A stretch of DNA of 64,000 nucleotides from Streptomyces sp. P9-A2 (lineage in GTDB: Bacteria; Actinomycetota; Actinomycetes; Streptomycetales; Streptomycetaceae), in contig NZ_JAZIFX010000001.1 of NCBI RefSeq assembly GCF_036634175.1, positions 4,402,001 through 4,466,000 of the forward strand. The letters run 5' to 3'. Position numbers and translations under genes: made by a program. Below the pieces are notes generated by a model. That model did no database searches and was not told the DNA's origin. It saw only the letters and a program-made list of their open reading frames with translations. Positions 50,491 through 59,905 of this stretch are shown piece after piece. Position 1 is the stretch's first letter. Each line of letters opens with the position of its first letter.

Positions 50491-50590
50491 CCGCGGCCCG
50501 TGGGCGGGCTGTGACCGGTGGGCCCGAGGGGAGGAACCAGGAACCCTCCTCGGGCCGGTTCTCGGGTCGGTCCTCGGGCCGGTCCCCGAG

Positions 50591-52546
50591 TCAGTCCTCG
50601 CTGGACGACTGAGGAAGCTTCGCCTGGATCAGATTCATCACGGTGGCGTCGGTCAGCGTGGTGACGTCCCCCAGCTCACGGTTCTCCGCGACGTCCCGCA
50701 GCAGACGACGCATGATCTTGCCGGAACGGGTCTTCGGCAGCTCGTTCACCGGCAGGATCCGCTTGGGCTTGGCGATCGGGCCCAGTGTGGAACCCACGTG
50801 GTTACGCAGCTCGGCGACCAGTTCCTCGGTCTCCGCAGCCGTACCGCGCAGTATCACGAAGGCGACGATGGCCTGCCCGGTCGTCTCGTCCGCCGCGCCG
50901 ACCACGGCCGCCTCGGCGACCGACGGGTGGGAGACGAGCGCCGACTCCACCTCGGTGGTGGAGATGTTGTGCCCGGAGACCAGCATCACGTCGTCGACCC
51001 GGCCGAGCAGCCAGATGTCCCCGTCGTCGTCCTTCTTGGCGCCGTCGCCCGCGAAGTACTTGCCCTCGAAGCGGGACCAGTACGTGTCGAGGAACCGCTG
51101 GTCGTCGCCCCAGATGGTGCGGAGCATCGACGGCCACGGCTCGGTGATGACCAGATAGCCCCCGCCGCCGTGCGACACCTCGTTGGCCTCGTCGTCGACG
51201 ACGGTCGCGGCGATGCCGGGCAGCGGGGTCTGGGCGGAGCCCGGCTTGGCGGCGGTCACGCCGGGCAGCGGCGAGATCATGATCCCGCCGGTCTCGGTCT
51301 GCCACCAGGTGTCCACCACGGGGGTGCGGTCCGCGCCGATGTTCTTGCGGTACCAGATCCAGGCCTCGGGGTTGATCGGCTCGCCGACGGAGCCGAGGAC
51401 CCGCAGCGAGGACAGGTCGAACTTCGCGGGGATGTCGTCGCCCCACTTCATGAACGTCCGGATCGCGGTGGGCGCCGTGTAGAGGATCGTCACGCCGTAC
51501 TTCTGCACGATCTCCCAGAAGCGGCCCTGGTGCGGGGTGTCGGGCGTGCCCTCGTACATGACCTGGGTCGCGCCGTTGGCGAGCGGCCCGTAGACGATGT
51601 ACGAGTGTCCGGTGACCCAGCCGACGTCGGCCGTGCACCAGAACACGTCCGTCTCCGGCTTGAGGTCGAAGACCGACCAGTGGGTGTACGCCGTCTGGGT
51701 GAGGTAGCCGCCGGAGGTGTGCAGGATGCCCTTCGGCTTACCCGTGGTGCCGGAGGTGTAGAGGATGAACAGCGGCTGCTCGGCCTCGAACGCCTCGGGG
51801 GTGTGCTCGGTGCTCTGGCCTCCCACCAGGTCGTGCCACCACACGTCGCGGCCCTCGGTCCAGGCGACGTCCTGGCCGGTGCGGCGGACGACGAGGACAT
51901 GCTGCACGGTGTCGACGCGGCCGGCCGCCTCGTCCACGGCGGGCTTGAGCGCGGACGGCTTGCCGCGCCGGTAGCCGCCGTCGGCGGTGATGACGACCTT
52001 GGCGTCGGCGTCCTGGATGCGGGTCGCGAGCGCGTCCGCCGAGAAGCCGCCGAAGACGACGGAGTGCGCGGCGCCGATGCGGGCACAGGCCAGCATCGCG
52101 ATCGCGGCCTCGGGGATCATCGGGAGGTAGACGGCGACCCTGTCGCCCTTTTGGACACCCAGCTCCAGCAAGGCGTTGGCGGCCTGGGAGACCTCGTCCT
52201 TGAGCTGGGCGTAGGTGATCGCGCGGCTGTCACCGGGCTCGCCCTCGAAGTGGATGGCGACCCGGTCGCCGTGCCCGGCCTCGACATGCCGGTCCACGCA
52301 GTTGTAGGCGACGTTGAGCTCGCCGTCCTTGAACCACTTGGCGAACGGCGGGTTCGACCAGTCGAGGGTCTCGGTGGGCTCCTTGGCCCAGGTCAGTCGG
52401 CGGGCCTGCTCGGCCCAGAAACCGAGCCTGTCAGCCTTGGCCTGTTCGTACGCCTCCGCGGTGACGTTGGCGTGGGCGGCCAGGTCGGCGGGGGGTGTGA
52501 ACCTGCGTTCTTCCTTGAGCAGGTTGGCCAGGCTTTCGTTGCTCAC
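50591..52546 (-). CDS. acsA: Acetyl-CoA synthetase (acetate-CoA ligase)
   Basis: 651 residues from GTG 52546, chosen because GGAAAGG lies upstream and the protein begins [15 protein letters not shown] as in relatives; ATG 52588 is the alternative. Adenylation motifs: [71 protein letters not shown] and the C-terminal [13 protein letters not shown] carrying the Lys that is acetylated for control. Converts acetate, ATP and CoA to acetyl-CoA. Confidence 0.95.
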   Translation of the reverse strand: MSNESLANLLKEERRFTPPADLAAHANVTAEAYEQAKADRLGFWAEQARRLTWAKEPTETLDWSNPPFAKWFKDGELNVAYNCVDRHVEAGHGDRVAIHFEGEPGDSRAITYAQLKDEVSQAANALLELGVQKGDRVAVYLPMIPEAAIAMLACARIGAAHSVVFGGFSADALATRIQDADAKVVITADGGYRRGKPSALKPAVDEAAGRVDTVQHVLVVRRTGQDVAWTEGRDVWWHDLVGGQSTEHTPEAFEAEQPLFILYTSGTTGKPKGILHTSGGYLTQTAYTHWSVFDLKPETDVFWCTADVGWVTGHSYIVYGPLANGATQVMYEGTPDTPHQGRFWEIVQKYGVTILYTAPTAIRTFMKWGDDIPAKFDLSSLRVLGSVGEPINPEAWIWYRKNIGADRTPVVDTWWQTETGGIMISPLPGVTAAKPGSAQTPLPGIAATVVDDEANEVSHGGGGYLVITEPWPSMLRTIWGDDQRFLDTYWSRFEGKYFAGDGAKKDDDGDIWLLGRVDDVMLVSGHNISTTEVESALVSHPSVAEAAVVGAADETTGQAIVAFVILRGTAAETEELVAELRNHVGSTLGPIAKPKRILPVNELPKTRSGKIMRRLLRDVAENRELGDVTTLTDATVMNLIQAKLPQSSSED

Positions 52547-52751
52547 GGCATCTGCCTTTCCCGGAGTGTCCGTTGTGTCCCAGGCCACAGCTCATCAGAC
52601 CCAGGGGTGCGCTGACAAGGGTCGTCGGCAAAGTGGTTTAGACCTTTTGAGGTCGGCTCTGCTTCCGTGGCCAGGGGTCATCCCTACCCACGGACGCCGG
52701 TGGCGTGCGGTTCACCCTCGGCAATGCCTCGTATGCCCGGAGAGCGGATTT

Positions 52752-55382
52752 TCACAGCGCCAGGTCCTCGGCCCGTACCCGGTCGAACACCCGCTCCCCG
52801 GCGACCTCGGTGAGGAGATACGCCTGTGCCTCCCCCACGTGGAAGTAGAGGCCATGGAGCGTCAGGAGCCCGTCCTTCAGGGCGCGGGCCACCGATTCAT
52901 GGGCGCGCAGGTGCTCCAGCTGCTGGACGACGTTGGCCAGGCAGAGCTCCTCGGCCGTGTCGGCCGGCGCCCGCCCGGCCAGCCGCACCCGGGGCCCGCT
53001 CCCGTTCCGCACGTGCTTCAGACTCGGCAGTCCGTGCCGCAGCCACCGTCTCAGCGGTGTGCGGTCACTCGGGCCGCCGTCCGGCCGGGGGTCGAGCAAT
53101 GCCTGCATCGCACCGCAGCCCGAATGCCCGCACACCGTGATGGACCGCACCGCCAGTATCTCCACGGCGTACTCGAGGGCTGCCGCCACCGAGTCGTCAC
53201 CGCTCTCCTCACCCGGCGGCGGCACGAGGTTGCCGACGTTGCGGACCACGAACAGGTCGCCCGGACCGCTGGAGGTGATCATCGAGGTGACCAGGCGCGA
53301 GTCGGCGCAGGTGAGGAACAGCTGTGTCGGCCGCTGTCCCTCGCGCGCCAGCCGGGCCAGCTCACCACGTACCCAAGGAGCGGTGCTCCGCTGGAACGTA
53401 CTGAGTCCACGCACCAGGTCGGTCCCGGTCCCGGTTCGGGACGTCCCCGGCCCACCGGCACCCGACACACTCCCGGTGCGGGAGACAGGCCCCGTGTCTG
53501 CGCCCGTGTTCGCGCCTGTTCCCGTGCCCGACGGGTCGTCTCCTATGCCGGGCCAGGTCGGCCGCCCGTCGTGACCGGCCCGTCCGTCTTCCGCGTCATG
53601 GAGGTCGCCGGTATCGCCGGTATCGCCGGTATCGCCGGTATCACCGGTGTCACGGCTGTCACGGCTGTCGTGGTCTCTCCGGTCGTCCTCGGGCGCGAAG
53701 AGCGGGGGCTCGCACTGGTGGTTGCGCCAGGTGGTCCAGGGCCGGCAGCGGCACCCGGCGCCGGACGGCACGTCGGTCCCGTCGGTCCCGTCCGTCACGG
53801 GAGAAGAGGTGAGGACCGCGGGTTCGGCGATCCGAACGCCGACTCCGGGCCGGCGGCCGGTGATCTCCACCGCTCCGCCCCGGGCGGTGTGCGTGTTCTG
53901 CCAGTCCTGCAGTGCCTCGTACGCCGCGTGGTCCATGAACGAGCCGTTCAATGCCACGACCCCGGTGGCCCCCTGGGGCACCAGATGCAGGATCCGGCTG
54001 AGTCTCGGCACTGCGAGGAACGTCAACTGCCCTCGTACATGTACGTGATGGACTCCTTCCCTCTCCTCATGCGTGATCCGGGTACGGGTGAGGCGGTGCA
54101 GAGCCACGCCCACGGCGACGGCGATCCCCAGGGCGACGCCCTCCAGGACCCCCGCGAACACCACGCCGACGGCGGTCACGGCGTAGACCAGGGCTTCTCG
54201 GTGGCGAGTCACCGTACGGATGTGGTGCAGGGAGACCATCTGGATGCCGACGGCCATCACCAGGGCGGCGAGTGAGGCCAGCGGGATGAGCTCCAGGGCC
54301 GGAACCATAAGCAGCGCGGCGACCACTACGAGAACGCCGTGCAGCATCGTGGAGTTCCGGCTCACGGCACCGGCGCGCACATTCGCGGAACTGCGCACGG
54401 CGACCCCTGCCACGGGCAGGCCGCCGAGGCAGCCGGAGGCGATGTTCGCGGTGCCCTGGCCGAGCAGTTCGCGGTCCAGGCCGGAGCGGGGGACATGGTC
54501 AGGACCGGGGCGGCGGGCCACCAGCTTGTCCACGGCGACCGCGCCCAGCAGCGACTGCACGCTGCACACCAGCGTGGTGGTGAGCACGGCGGCGACGAGC
54601 CCGAGCACGGGCCCCTCGGGGAGTCCGGCGAGTGCGTGGCTGCGCCAGGACGGCAGGTCCACCTCGGCCAGGACGAGACCGGTGGCCGCGGCCGTCACCG
54701 TGGCCCCGGTGACGGCGACGAGCGGAGCGGGGACCATGCGCAGAACGCGGCCGGCCCGTCCGGGCAGCTTCGGCCACAGCAGGAGCAGGGTGAGGGTGAG
54801 CACGCTCACCGCGACGGCCGCGGGGTCCACGTTCGCCAACTGGGCGGGCAGTGCGCGGAGGTTGTCGGGGACGGAACTCTGTGGGGTACCGCCGAGGACG
54901 ATGTGCACCTGGGCGACGGCGATCGTGACGCCGATGCCGGCGAGCATCCCGTGCACGATCGCCGGGCTGACGGCGAGTGCGCCGCGGGCCACCCGCAGGC
55001 AGCCCAGGCCGATCTGGGCGAGTCCGGCGAGGACGGTGATGGCGCAGGTCGTCCTCCACCCGTACTGCTGGATGAGGTCGGCGGTGACGACGGTGAGCCC
55101 GGCGGCCGGACCGCTGACCTGGAGCGGGCAGCCGCCGAGCCGTCCGGCGACGACCCCGCCCACGGCGGCGGCGACCAGGCCGGCCTGGAGCGGAGCGCCG
55201 GTGGCGAGAGCGATACCGAGAGACAGGGGCAGGGCGATGAGGAAGACCGCGACGGCGGCCGACAGATCCGCCCCCGCGATGAGCGGGAGGCGGCGTGGCC
55301 GGTCCGGCGGCGGACTGTGGGGCGGATGGGCACGCTCGGGCCGGTTCGGGCCGGCGGTATGGGTGGGAACACAGGCTGGCAT
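52752..55382 (-). CDS. SulP transporter fused to beta-carbonic anhydrase
   Basis: 876 residues. Residues about 30-425 form the SulP membrane domain (LIAGADLSAAVAVFLIALPL, GCPLQVSGPAAGLTVVTADL, SVQSLLGAVAVDKLVARRPG, GLPVAGVAVRSSANVRAGA). A STAS-like part follows (GVHHVHVRGQLTFLAVPRLS, TGVVALNGSFMDHAAYEALQ), then a low-complexity linker with a GDT repeat. The C-terminal beta-carbonic anhydrase has zinc ligands in LTCADSRLV (C-x-D-x-R) and VCGHSGCGAMQALL (H-x-x-C). The fusion should import bicarbonate and equilibrate it with CO2. Sulfate or another anion cannot be ruled out. Confidence 0.9.
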   Translation of the reverse strand: MPACVPTHTAGPNRPERAHPPHSPPPDRPRRLPLIAGADLSAAVAVFLIALPLSLGIALATGAPLQAGLVAAAVGGVVAGRLGGCPLQVSGPAAGLTVVTADLIQQYGWRTTCAITVLAGLAQIGLGCLRVARGALAVSPAIVHGMLAGIGVTIAVAQVHIVLGGTPQSSVPDNLRALPAQLANVDPAAVAVSVLTLTLLLLWPKLPGRAGRVLRMVPAPLVAVTGATVTAAATGLVLAEVDLPSWRSHALAGLPEGPVLGLVAAVLTTTLVCSVQSLLGAVAVDKLVARRPGPDHVPRSGLDRELLGQGTANIASGCLGGLPVAGVAVRSSANVRAGAVSRNSTMLHGVLVVVAALLMVPALELIPLASLAALVMAVGIQMVSLHHIRTVTRHREALVYAVTAVGVVFAGVLEGVALGIAVAVGVALHRLTRTRITHEEREGVHHVHVRGQLTFLAVPRLSRILHLVPQGATGVVALNGSFMDHAAYEALQDWQNTHTARGGAVEITGRRPGVGVRIAEPAVLTSSPVTDGTDGTDVPSGAGCRCRPWTTWRNHQCEPPLFAPEDDRRDHDSRDSRDTGDTGDTGDTGDTGDLHDAEDGRAGHDGRPTWPGIGDDPSGTGTGANTGADTGPVSRTGSVSGAGGPGTSRTGTGTDLVRGLSTFQRSTAPWVRGELARLAREGQRPTQLFLTCADSRLVTSMITSSGPGDLFVVRNVGNLVPPPGEESGDDSVAAALEYAVEILAVRSITVCGHSGCGAMQALLDPRPDGGPSDRTPLRRWLRHGLPSLKHVRNGSGPRVRLAGRAPADTAEELCLANVVQQLEHLRAHESVARALKDGLLTLHGLYFHVGEAQAYLLTEVAGERVFDRVRAEDLAL
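53603..53668. repeat. 9-bp tandem repeat inside SulP-carbonic anhydrase gene
   Basis: Units of GGTATCGCC, four nearly exact in a row, then degenerate GTCACGGCT units. On the minus strand they encode the (D-T-G)n / (R-D-S)n linker. Unit length is a multiple of three, so changes in copy number keep the frame. Confidence 0.85.
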
Positions 55383-55814
55383 GCTTCCCGTCTCCTCCGG
55401 GGCTACGTGGTCGAGGGATGGGGGCGGCCCGCTCGAGGGCGGGGGTGGGAGTGGCGGGGGGGACGGCTCGGGACGGCGGGAGCCGACAACGGCGGGGTGG
55501 TAACTGCGAGGTCTGGCAACGGCAGGGTCAAGAGAGGGCGGGGCCGGTCAACGGTGGTGAGGCGCCTTGATGACGGGGAGATCCCAACTGTCAGTAAACG
55601 AATCGTAATTCAGAGTAAAGGGCAGGCATAGACTTTCCCGGCAAATGGGGTAGTTGGCCACCCTCATGGGTGAACCGGGCATTTTATCGGCTTGTCGTAT
55701 TAATTCCTTCTCGACCACGTGCGACTTTGGCGGCGTTGCCGGCGCGGACCGGCGCAGCACCAGACATCTCCCCCCGCCAGGGTTGGCCCGAGAGAAGGAA
55801 GAAGGTGGGCGGAC
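55383..55814. promoter_or_regulatory. Divergent control region between SulP fusion and lipoprotein genes
   Basis: About 430 bases without a gene. The first half is G-rich on the plus strand. 55570-55720 is AT-richer (GTAAACGAATCGTAATTCAG, TATTAATTCC) and is the likely promoter area for the genes on both sides. No exact -35/-10 assigned. Confidence 0.4.
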
Positions 55815-57086
55815 ATGGCCGCCACCCGAAGGATCGCCGTGAGCACCGTGATCACCGCGGTCTGCGCCGCCTCGCTCGCCGGCTGCGGAACCGGTATCGA
55901 CGGCTCGGGGAAGGAACCGCCCGGCCTCGAGAAGGCGAAGCCGGCGCCGGCGCCGGAACGGGCGGCCCGGCTGATCGGTGACGGCTCCACCGCGTACACC
56001 GGGGCGCAGCCGCACCTGGCAGAGCCCGAGCGGCTGAAGCCGGGTGAGAAGCCCCCGCAGTTCGTCGTCTTCTCGTGGGACGGCGCGGGTGAGGACAGTC
56101 AGAAGCTCTTCTCGCACTTCCGCGAGGTCGCCAAGGAGAACGACGCGACCATGACGTACTTCCTGAGCGGCGTCTACATGCTCCCGGAGGAGAAGCGTGA
56201 CCTGTACCGTCCGCCGCAGCACTCGCCCGGCCGTTCCGACATCGGCTTCAACGACGCGGAGGGCATCGCCGCCACCGTGAAACAGCTGCGTCTCGCGTGG
56301 CTGGAGGGCAACGAGATCGGCACCCACTTCAACGGCCACTTCTGTGGCGCCGACGGCGGAGTCGGCGAGTGGTCGGTGGCGGACTGGAAGGACGAGATCG
56401 CCCAGGCCAAGCAGTTCGTGAAGGAATGGAAGACACACACCGGCATGAAGGACGAGGCCCCGCTGCCCTTCGACTACGACAAGGAGCTCATCGGCGCCCG
56501 CACCCCTTGCCTGGAGGGCCAGGAGAACTTCACGAAGGCCGCGAGCGAGCTGGGCTTCCGCTACGACACCAGTGGCGTCAACAACCAGGTGTGGCCGAAG
56601 AAGAAGCGGGGCCTGTGGGATCTGTCGCTGCAGCTGGTCCCGTTCCCCGGGCACTCCTTCGAGCAGCTCGCCATGGACTACAACTTCATGGTCAACCAGT
56701 CCGGCACCACCACCCAGGGCGACCCCGCGAAGCACGAACTGTGGGGCGACCAGATGCGGGACGGCCTGCTCGCCGGCTTCCAGCGGGCCTATGACGGCAA
56801 CCGGGCACCCCTGATCATCGGCAACCACTTCGAGTCCTGGAACGGCGGCACCTACATGCGCGCCGTAGAGGAGACCGTCGAGGCGGTGTGCACCAAGCCC
56901 GATGTCCGCTGTGTCTCCTTCCGGCAGCTCACGGACTGGCTGGACGCCCAGGACCCGCAGACCCTGGAGAAGCTGCGCACCCTGAATGTGGGTGAGAGCC
57001 CGAAGCGGAGCTGGAAGTCCTTCTTGGCCGCCGACCCCGCCCCGGCCCCCAAGGGAGTACCGGGGGCGCCCGCGACGAAGGGGTGA
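55815..57086 (+). CDS. Polysaccharide deacetylase-like lipoprotein
   Basis: 423 residues from ATG 55815. A lipoprotein signal (VSTVITAVCAASLAGCG, Cys after LAG) puts it on the outer membrane face. The core resembles NodB/CE4 deacetylases: QFVVFSWDGAGEDS (D-G motif), MTYFLSGVYML, EIGTHFNGHFCG (H-x3-H metal site), IGARTPCLEGQENF (RxPx-like) and LIIGNHFESWNGGTYM near the end. The canonical DD of motif 1 reads WDGA, so catalytic competence is uncertain. Probably acts on cell envelope glycans. Confidence 0.78.
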   Translation: MAATRRIAVSTVITAVCAASLAGCGTGIDGSGKEPPGLEKAKPAPAPERAARLIGDGSTAYTGAQPHLAEPERLKPGEKPPQFVVFSWDGAGEDSQKLFSHFREVAKENDATMTYFLSGVYMLPEEKRDLYRPPQHSPGRSDIGFNDAEGIAATVKQLRLAWLEGNEIGTHFNGHFCGADGGVGEWSVADWKDEIAQAKQFVKEWKTHTGMKDEAPLPFDYDKELIGARTPCLEGQENFTKAASELGFRYDTSGVNNQVWPKKKRGLWDLSLQLVPFPGHSFEQLAMDYNFMVNQSGTTTQGDPAKHELWGDQMRDGLLAGFQRAYDGNRAPLIIGNHFESWNGGTYMRAVEETVEAVCTKPDVRCVSFRQLTDWLDAQDPQTLEKLRTLNVGESPKRSWKSFLAADPAPAPKGVPGAPATKG

Positions 57087-57180
57087 GCGATGACCTTCGG
57101 CGCGGCTTCGGCCGGCGGCCCGGCGTGAAGAAGACCACTCCGTCGCGGGGCGGGGGCCCAGAGTGCGTAATGTCGTACTC

Positions 57181-58044
57181 ATGAGTACGACAGGAGCGAC
57201 CGCCGATCCTCCCCCGAGCTCTCGGAAGAGCTCGAACGGGGGGGACCCCCTTGCGGCCCTGGGCTCGCTGCCCGGTGTGGCCGACTCCGTGGAATCCGTG
57301 CGCAAGGCCGTGGACCGGGTCTACGGACACCGGGTCATGCGGCGGCGCAGCAACGAGATCACCTCCGAGGCGGCGCTGCGCGGCGCCCGCGGCTCGGCAG
57401 CGCTGTCCGGCGCGGACTGGGCGCTGGAGGAGGTACGCAGGCGCAGCGACTTCGGCACCGACGACGAGGCGCGCACGATGGGTGCCGCGCTGCGACTGTC
57501 CGCCGAGGCGGGCCAGCTGCTGACCATCTGGCGGCAGTCGCCTCTGCGGGTGCTCGCCCGGCTGCACCTGGTGGCAGCGGCCGACCGCGCCGACCAGGCC
57601 GGGCGGCCCCGCAAGGAGGGCGAGCCGGTCGACGAGCCCTTGATCGGCCTCCCGCTGCCCGGCACGGCGGAAGCGCACGGCAGGCTGGAGGGTCTGGCCG
57701 AGCTGATCATCGGGGGCGGTTCCGCCCCGGCGCTGATCACGGCCGCCGTCGTGCACGGCGAGCTGCTGGCGCTGCGCCCTTTCACCTCCTGCAACGGCCT
57801 TCTCGCGCGTACGGCCGAGCGCATCGTGCTGGTCGGCAGCGGGCTGGACCCGAAGTCGGTCTGCCCGGCCGAGGTCGGCCACGCCGAGCTGGGCCGCGAG
57901 GCCTACCTGACGGCTCTGGAAGGCTACGTCTCCGGCACTCCCGAGGGCTTGGCAGGCTGGATCGCCCATTGTGGACGGGCGGTCGAGCTGGGGGCGCGTG
58001 AATCCATGGCGGTGTGCGAGGCGCTGCAGCGAGGGGCGGCGTAA
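57181..58044 (+). CDS. Degenerate Fic-family-like protein
   Basis: 287 residues from ATG 57181. The second half resembles Fic domains: VVHGELLALRPFTSCNGLLA at about 191-209 aligns with the Fic signature H-P-F-x-x-G-N-G-R-x-x-R, but the catalytic His is replaced by Arg (L-R-P-F), the first Gly by Cys, and R by L before ART. The segment GSAALSGADW near 71-80 occupies the place of the inhibitory S/T-x-x-x-E-G/N helix, with Ser for Glu. It is therefore probably not an AMP transferase. In Streptomyces the gene sits before the tad locus. Exact role unknown. Confidence 0.65.
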   Translation: MSTTGATADPPPSSRKSSNGGDPLAALGSLPGVADSVESVRKAVDRVYGHRVMRRRSNEITSEAALRGARGSAALSGADWALEEVRRRSDFGTDDEARTMGAALRLSAEAGQLLTIWRQSPLRVLARLHLVAAADRADQAGRPRKEGEPVDEPLIGLPLPGTAEAHGRLEGLAELIIGGGSAPALITAAVVHGELLALRPFTSCNGLLARTAERIVLVGSGLDPKSVCPAEVGHAELGREAYLTALEGYVSGTPEGLAGWIAHCGRAVELGARESMAVCEALQRGAA

Positions 58045-58493
58045 TACGCGTGTGAGGCCGGCCTGTGCGTCGAGTGAAGGCGTGAAAGCGGTAAGGCGGT
58101 GGAGAGACGCTTGCGCCGGCAGTTGTGCAGAGATGCGGCGGTACGAATTCTCGTACCGCCGCTGGCATGTCCACCTGGTTACCAAGCGTCCTCGATATAT
58201 GCCCATCAGGCCGGGAACTCTGCCCGTTCCTGGTGCGGCTGGCCCGTAATCGACGGGTCGACGTCGCGTGGGTGCCCTGTGACCATGCTCGGTCCGTGGG
58301 GCCAAATGCGTTGCGAAGGTGATCCTCTCGGATGTCCTTGGTCTCGCGGGCCGTTGATTCCTTTGTACTCCAGGTTCCAAGCAAGCGGAAGTGGGGGACT
58401 CGCTTCTTTACTTTTAGGTTCAAAGGCGCGCCAATCGGGCGCCGGTGTGTCGGGCGGAAACCGGCCAGGTCGGTGTGTCTTCGCGGTGGCCGG
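58045..58493. other. Intergenic region with possible IS200-like remnant
   Basis: No intact gene in this stretch of about 450 bases. Around 58130-58205 one frame reads RRYEFSYRRWHVHLVTKRPR, similar in style to the start of IS200/IS605 TnpA proteins (H-x-H metal motif), with a GGCGGTACGA/TCGTACCGCC hairpin at about 58138-58161. The rest is out of frame. Sequence from 58330 to 58490 is unremarkable. Confidence 0.35.
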
Positions 58494-59327
58494 TCAGGCC
58501 ACCGTCGCGCGGCGTCGGCTGGCGTACCAGACCATGCCCGCGGTGGCCGCGGCGGCTCCTATGGCGGCAGCCGCCACCAGGGCCGGACGGGGCGGGACGG
58601 AGAGTGCGGGGAGGCGCTGTTTGAGCCGGACGGGCCGGTGGAAGTCCAGGATCGGCCACTCGCGCGCGACGGCTTCGCGGCGCAGTGTCCGGTCCGGGTT
58701 CACGGCGTGCGGGTGGCCCACGGACTCCAGCATCGGCAGATCGGTCACCGAGTCACTGTAGGCGTAGCAGCGGGCGAGGTCGTAGCCCTCCGACCCGGCC
58801 AGCTGCCTGATCGCCTCGGCCTTCGTCGGTCCGTACGCGTAGTACTCCACCTCTCCGGTGAAGCATCCGTCGTCGCCCACCACCATGCGGGTGGCGACGA
58901 CCCGGTCCGCGCCCAGCAGCTCGCCGATCGGCTCGACCACCTCGGCTCCCGAAGTGGACACGATCACCACGTCCCGGCCGGCGGTGTGGTGCTGCTCGAT
59001 GAGGGTGGCGGCCTCGTCGTAGATGATCGGGTCGATCAGGTCGTGCAGGGTCTCGGCGACGATCTCCTTGACCTGCCGGACGTTCCAGCCTCGACACAGC
59101 GCGGACAGGTACTTGCGCATCCGCTCCATCTGGTCGTGGTCGGCACCGCCGGCCAGGAAGACGAACTGGGCATATGCGGTACGCAGGACTGCCCTGCGGT
59201 TGATCAGGCCGCCTTGGTAGAACGACTTGCTGAACGTGAGCGTGCTCGACTTCGCAATGACCGTCTTGTCCAGATCGAAGAAGGCGGCTGCGCGGGGCAG
59301 TGAGTGGTTTTCCACGCCCCTGAGCAT
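58494..59327 (-). CDS. HAD-IB family phosphatase (SerB-like)
   Basis: 277 residues from ATG 59327; GTG 59315 (VENHSLPRAA) with CAGGGG upstream may be the true start. HAD motifs: AAFFDLDKTVIAKSS (D-x-D-x-T), VVIVSTSGAEVVEPIGELLG (S/T), the conserved Lys in GPTKAEAIRQL, and CYAYSDSVTDLPMLESVG (last Asp). An EYYAYGPTKAEA segment is shared with CicA/SerB-like phosphatases. A C-terminal hydrophobic helix (ALVAAAAIGAAAATAGMVWY) anchors it to the membrane. The S. coelicolor orthologue is linked by annotation to morphological differentiation (memory). Confidence 0.85.
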   Translation of the reverse strand: MLRGVENHSLPRAAAFFDLDKTVIAKSSTLTFSKSFYQGGLINRRAVLRTAYAQFVFLAGGADHDQMERMRKYLSALCRGWNVRQVKEIVAETLHDLIDPIIYDEAATLIEQHHTAGRDVVIVSTSGAEVVEPIGELLGADRVVATRMVVGDDGCFTGEVEYYAYGPTKAEAIRQLAGSEGYDLARCYAYSDSVTDLPMLESVGHPHAVNPDRTLRREAVAREWPILDFHRPVRLKQRLPALSVPPRPALVAAAAIGAAAATAGMVWYASRRRATVA

Positions 59328-59905
59328 AGGTGCAGCCCATTCGGCGTAAGGCGTGGCGCGTGGGTTTGCCTGAGAGGGCTCTCGGGTACACCATGGAAGT
59401 CACGGATCGTTCGCGACCGTGCTAACCCGGTCCGGCTCCTCCCCCCCCGAGTCGGCCGTGGGGACGACCCCCGCTCTCCCCCCCGGCGGGGGTCGTCGCA
59501 TGTCCAGGTGGGGTTTCCTTCTTCTCGACACGGTCGAGGCGTCGCTCGCGGAGTGAGCCTCGGTCATTTTGTCATGCTCATGACTGGTCACCCTGTGTGT
59601 CCGAGGGGATGCTCTGCGGGATTTGTGCGTGAGTTACTCGGGGCTCACCGGTATGGGTGACGGCGATATTCACAAGCGTCGACCTGTCCACAGTTTTTGA
59701 CCAAGATCCACACGATTTTCCGGATCGCTGCACCGTGATTCCAGCGCGTCCCGCTCGCGGCGAGTTCACCGCTCGTTCCGTTTGTCGAGTCGCGTACGGC
59801 CCGGTTTCTGTCGGCCGTTCATATCGAGGCGGCTTGCCGGTTCTCACACGTTGGGGAATCGCGGGGCCGCAGAGGCATCGGGAGATGCGACGAAGGGGGA
59901 AGGAA
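59328..59905. promoter_or_regulatory. Leader/control region upstream of the tad operon
   Basis: 577 bases without a large gene. A 12-bp hairpin at 59463-59497 (GACGACCCCCGC / GCGGGGGTCGTC) is followed at once by an 18-codon ORF from ATG 59500 to TGA 59556 (SRWGFLLLDTVEASLAE after Met). Further right is AT-richer sequence (59630-59720) that may hold the operon promoter. Confidence 0.45.

Noticed and set aside
50442..50612. A 56-codon plus-strand ORF (starts MTDITEAPGV)
   Set aside because: It contains the acsA terminator hairpin, ends in SGR repeats and overlaps the acsA stop; more likely a chance frame.
53603..53668. CRISPR-like repeat array
   Set aside because: Units are 9 bp with no spacers and lie inside a coding sequence; a protein linker microsatellite. 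I saw no CRISPR array anywhere in the window.
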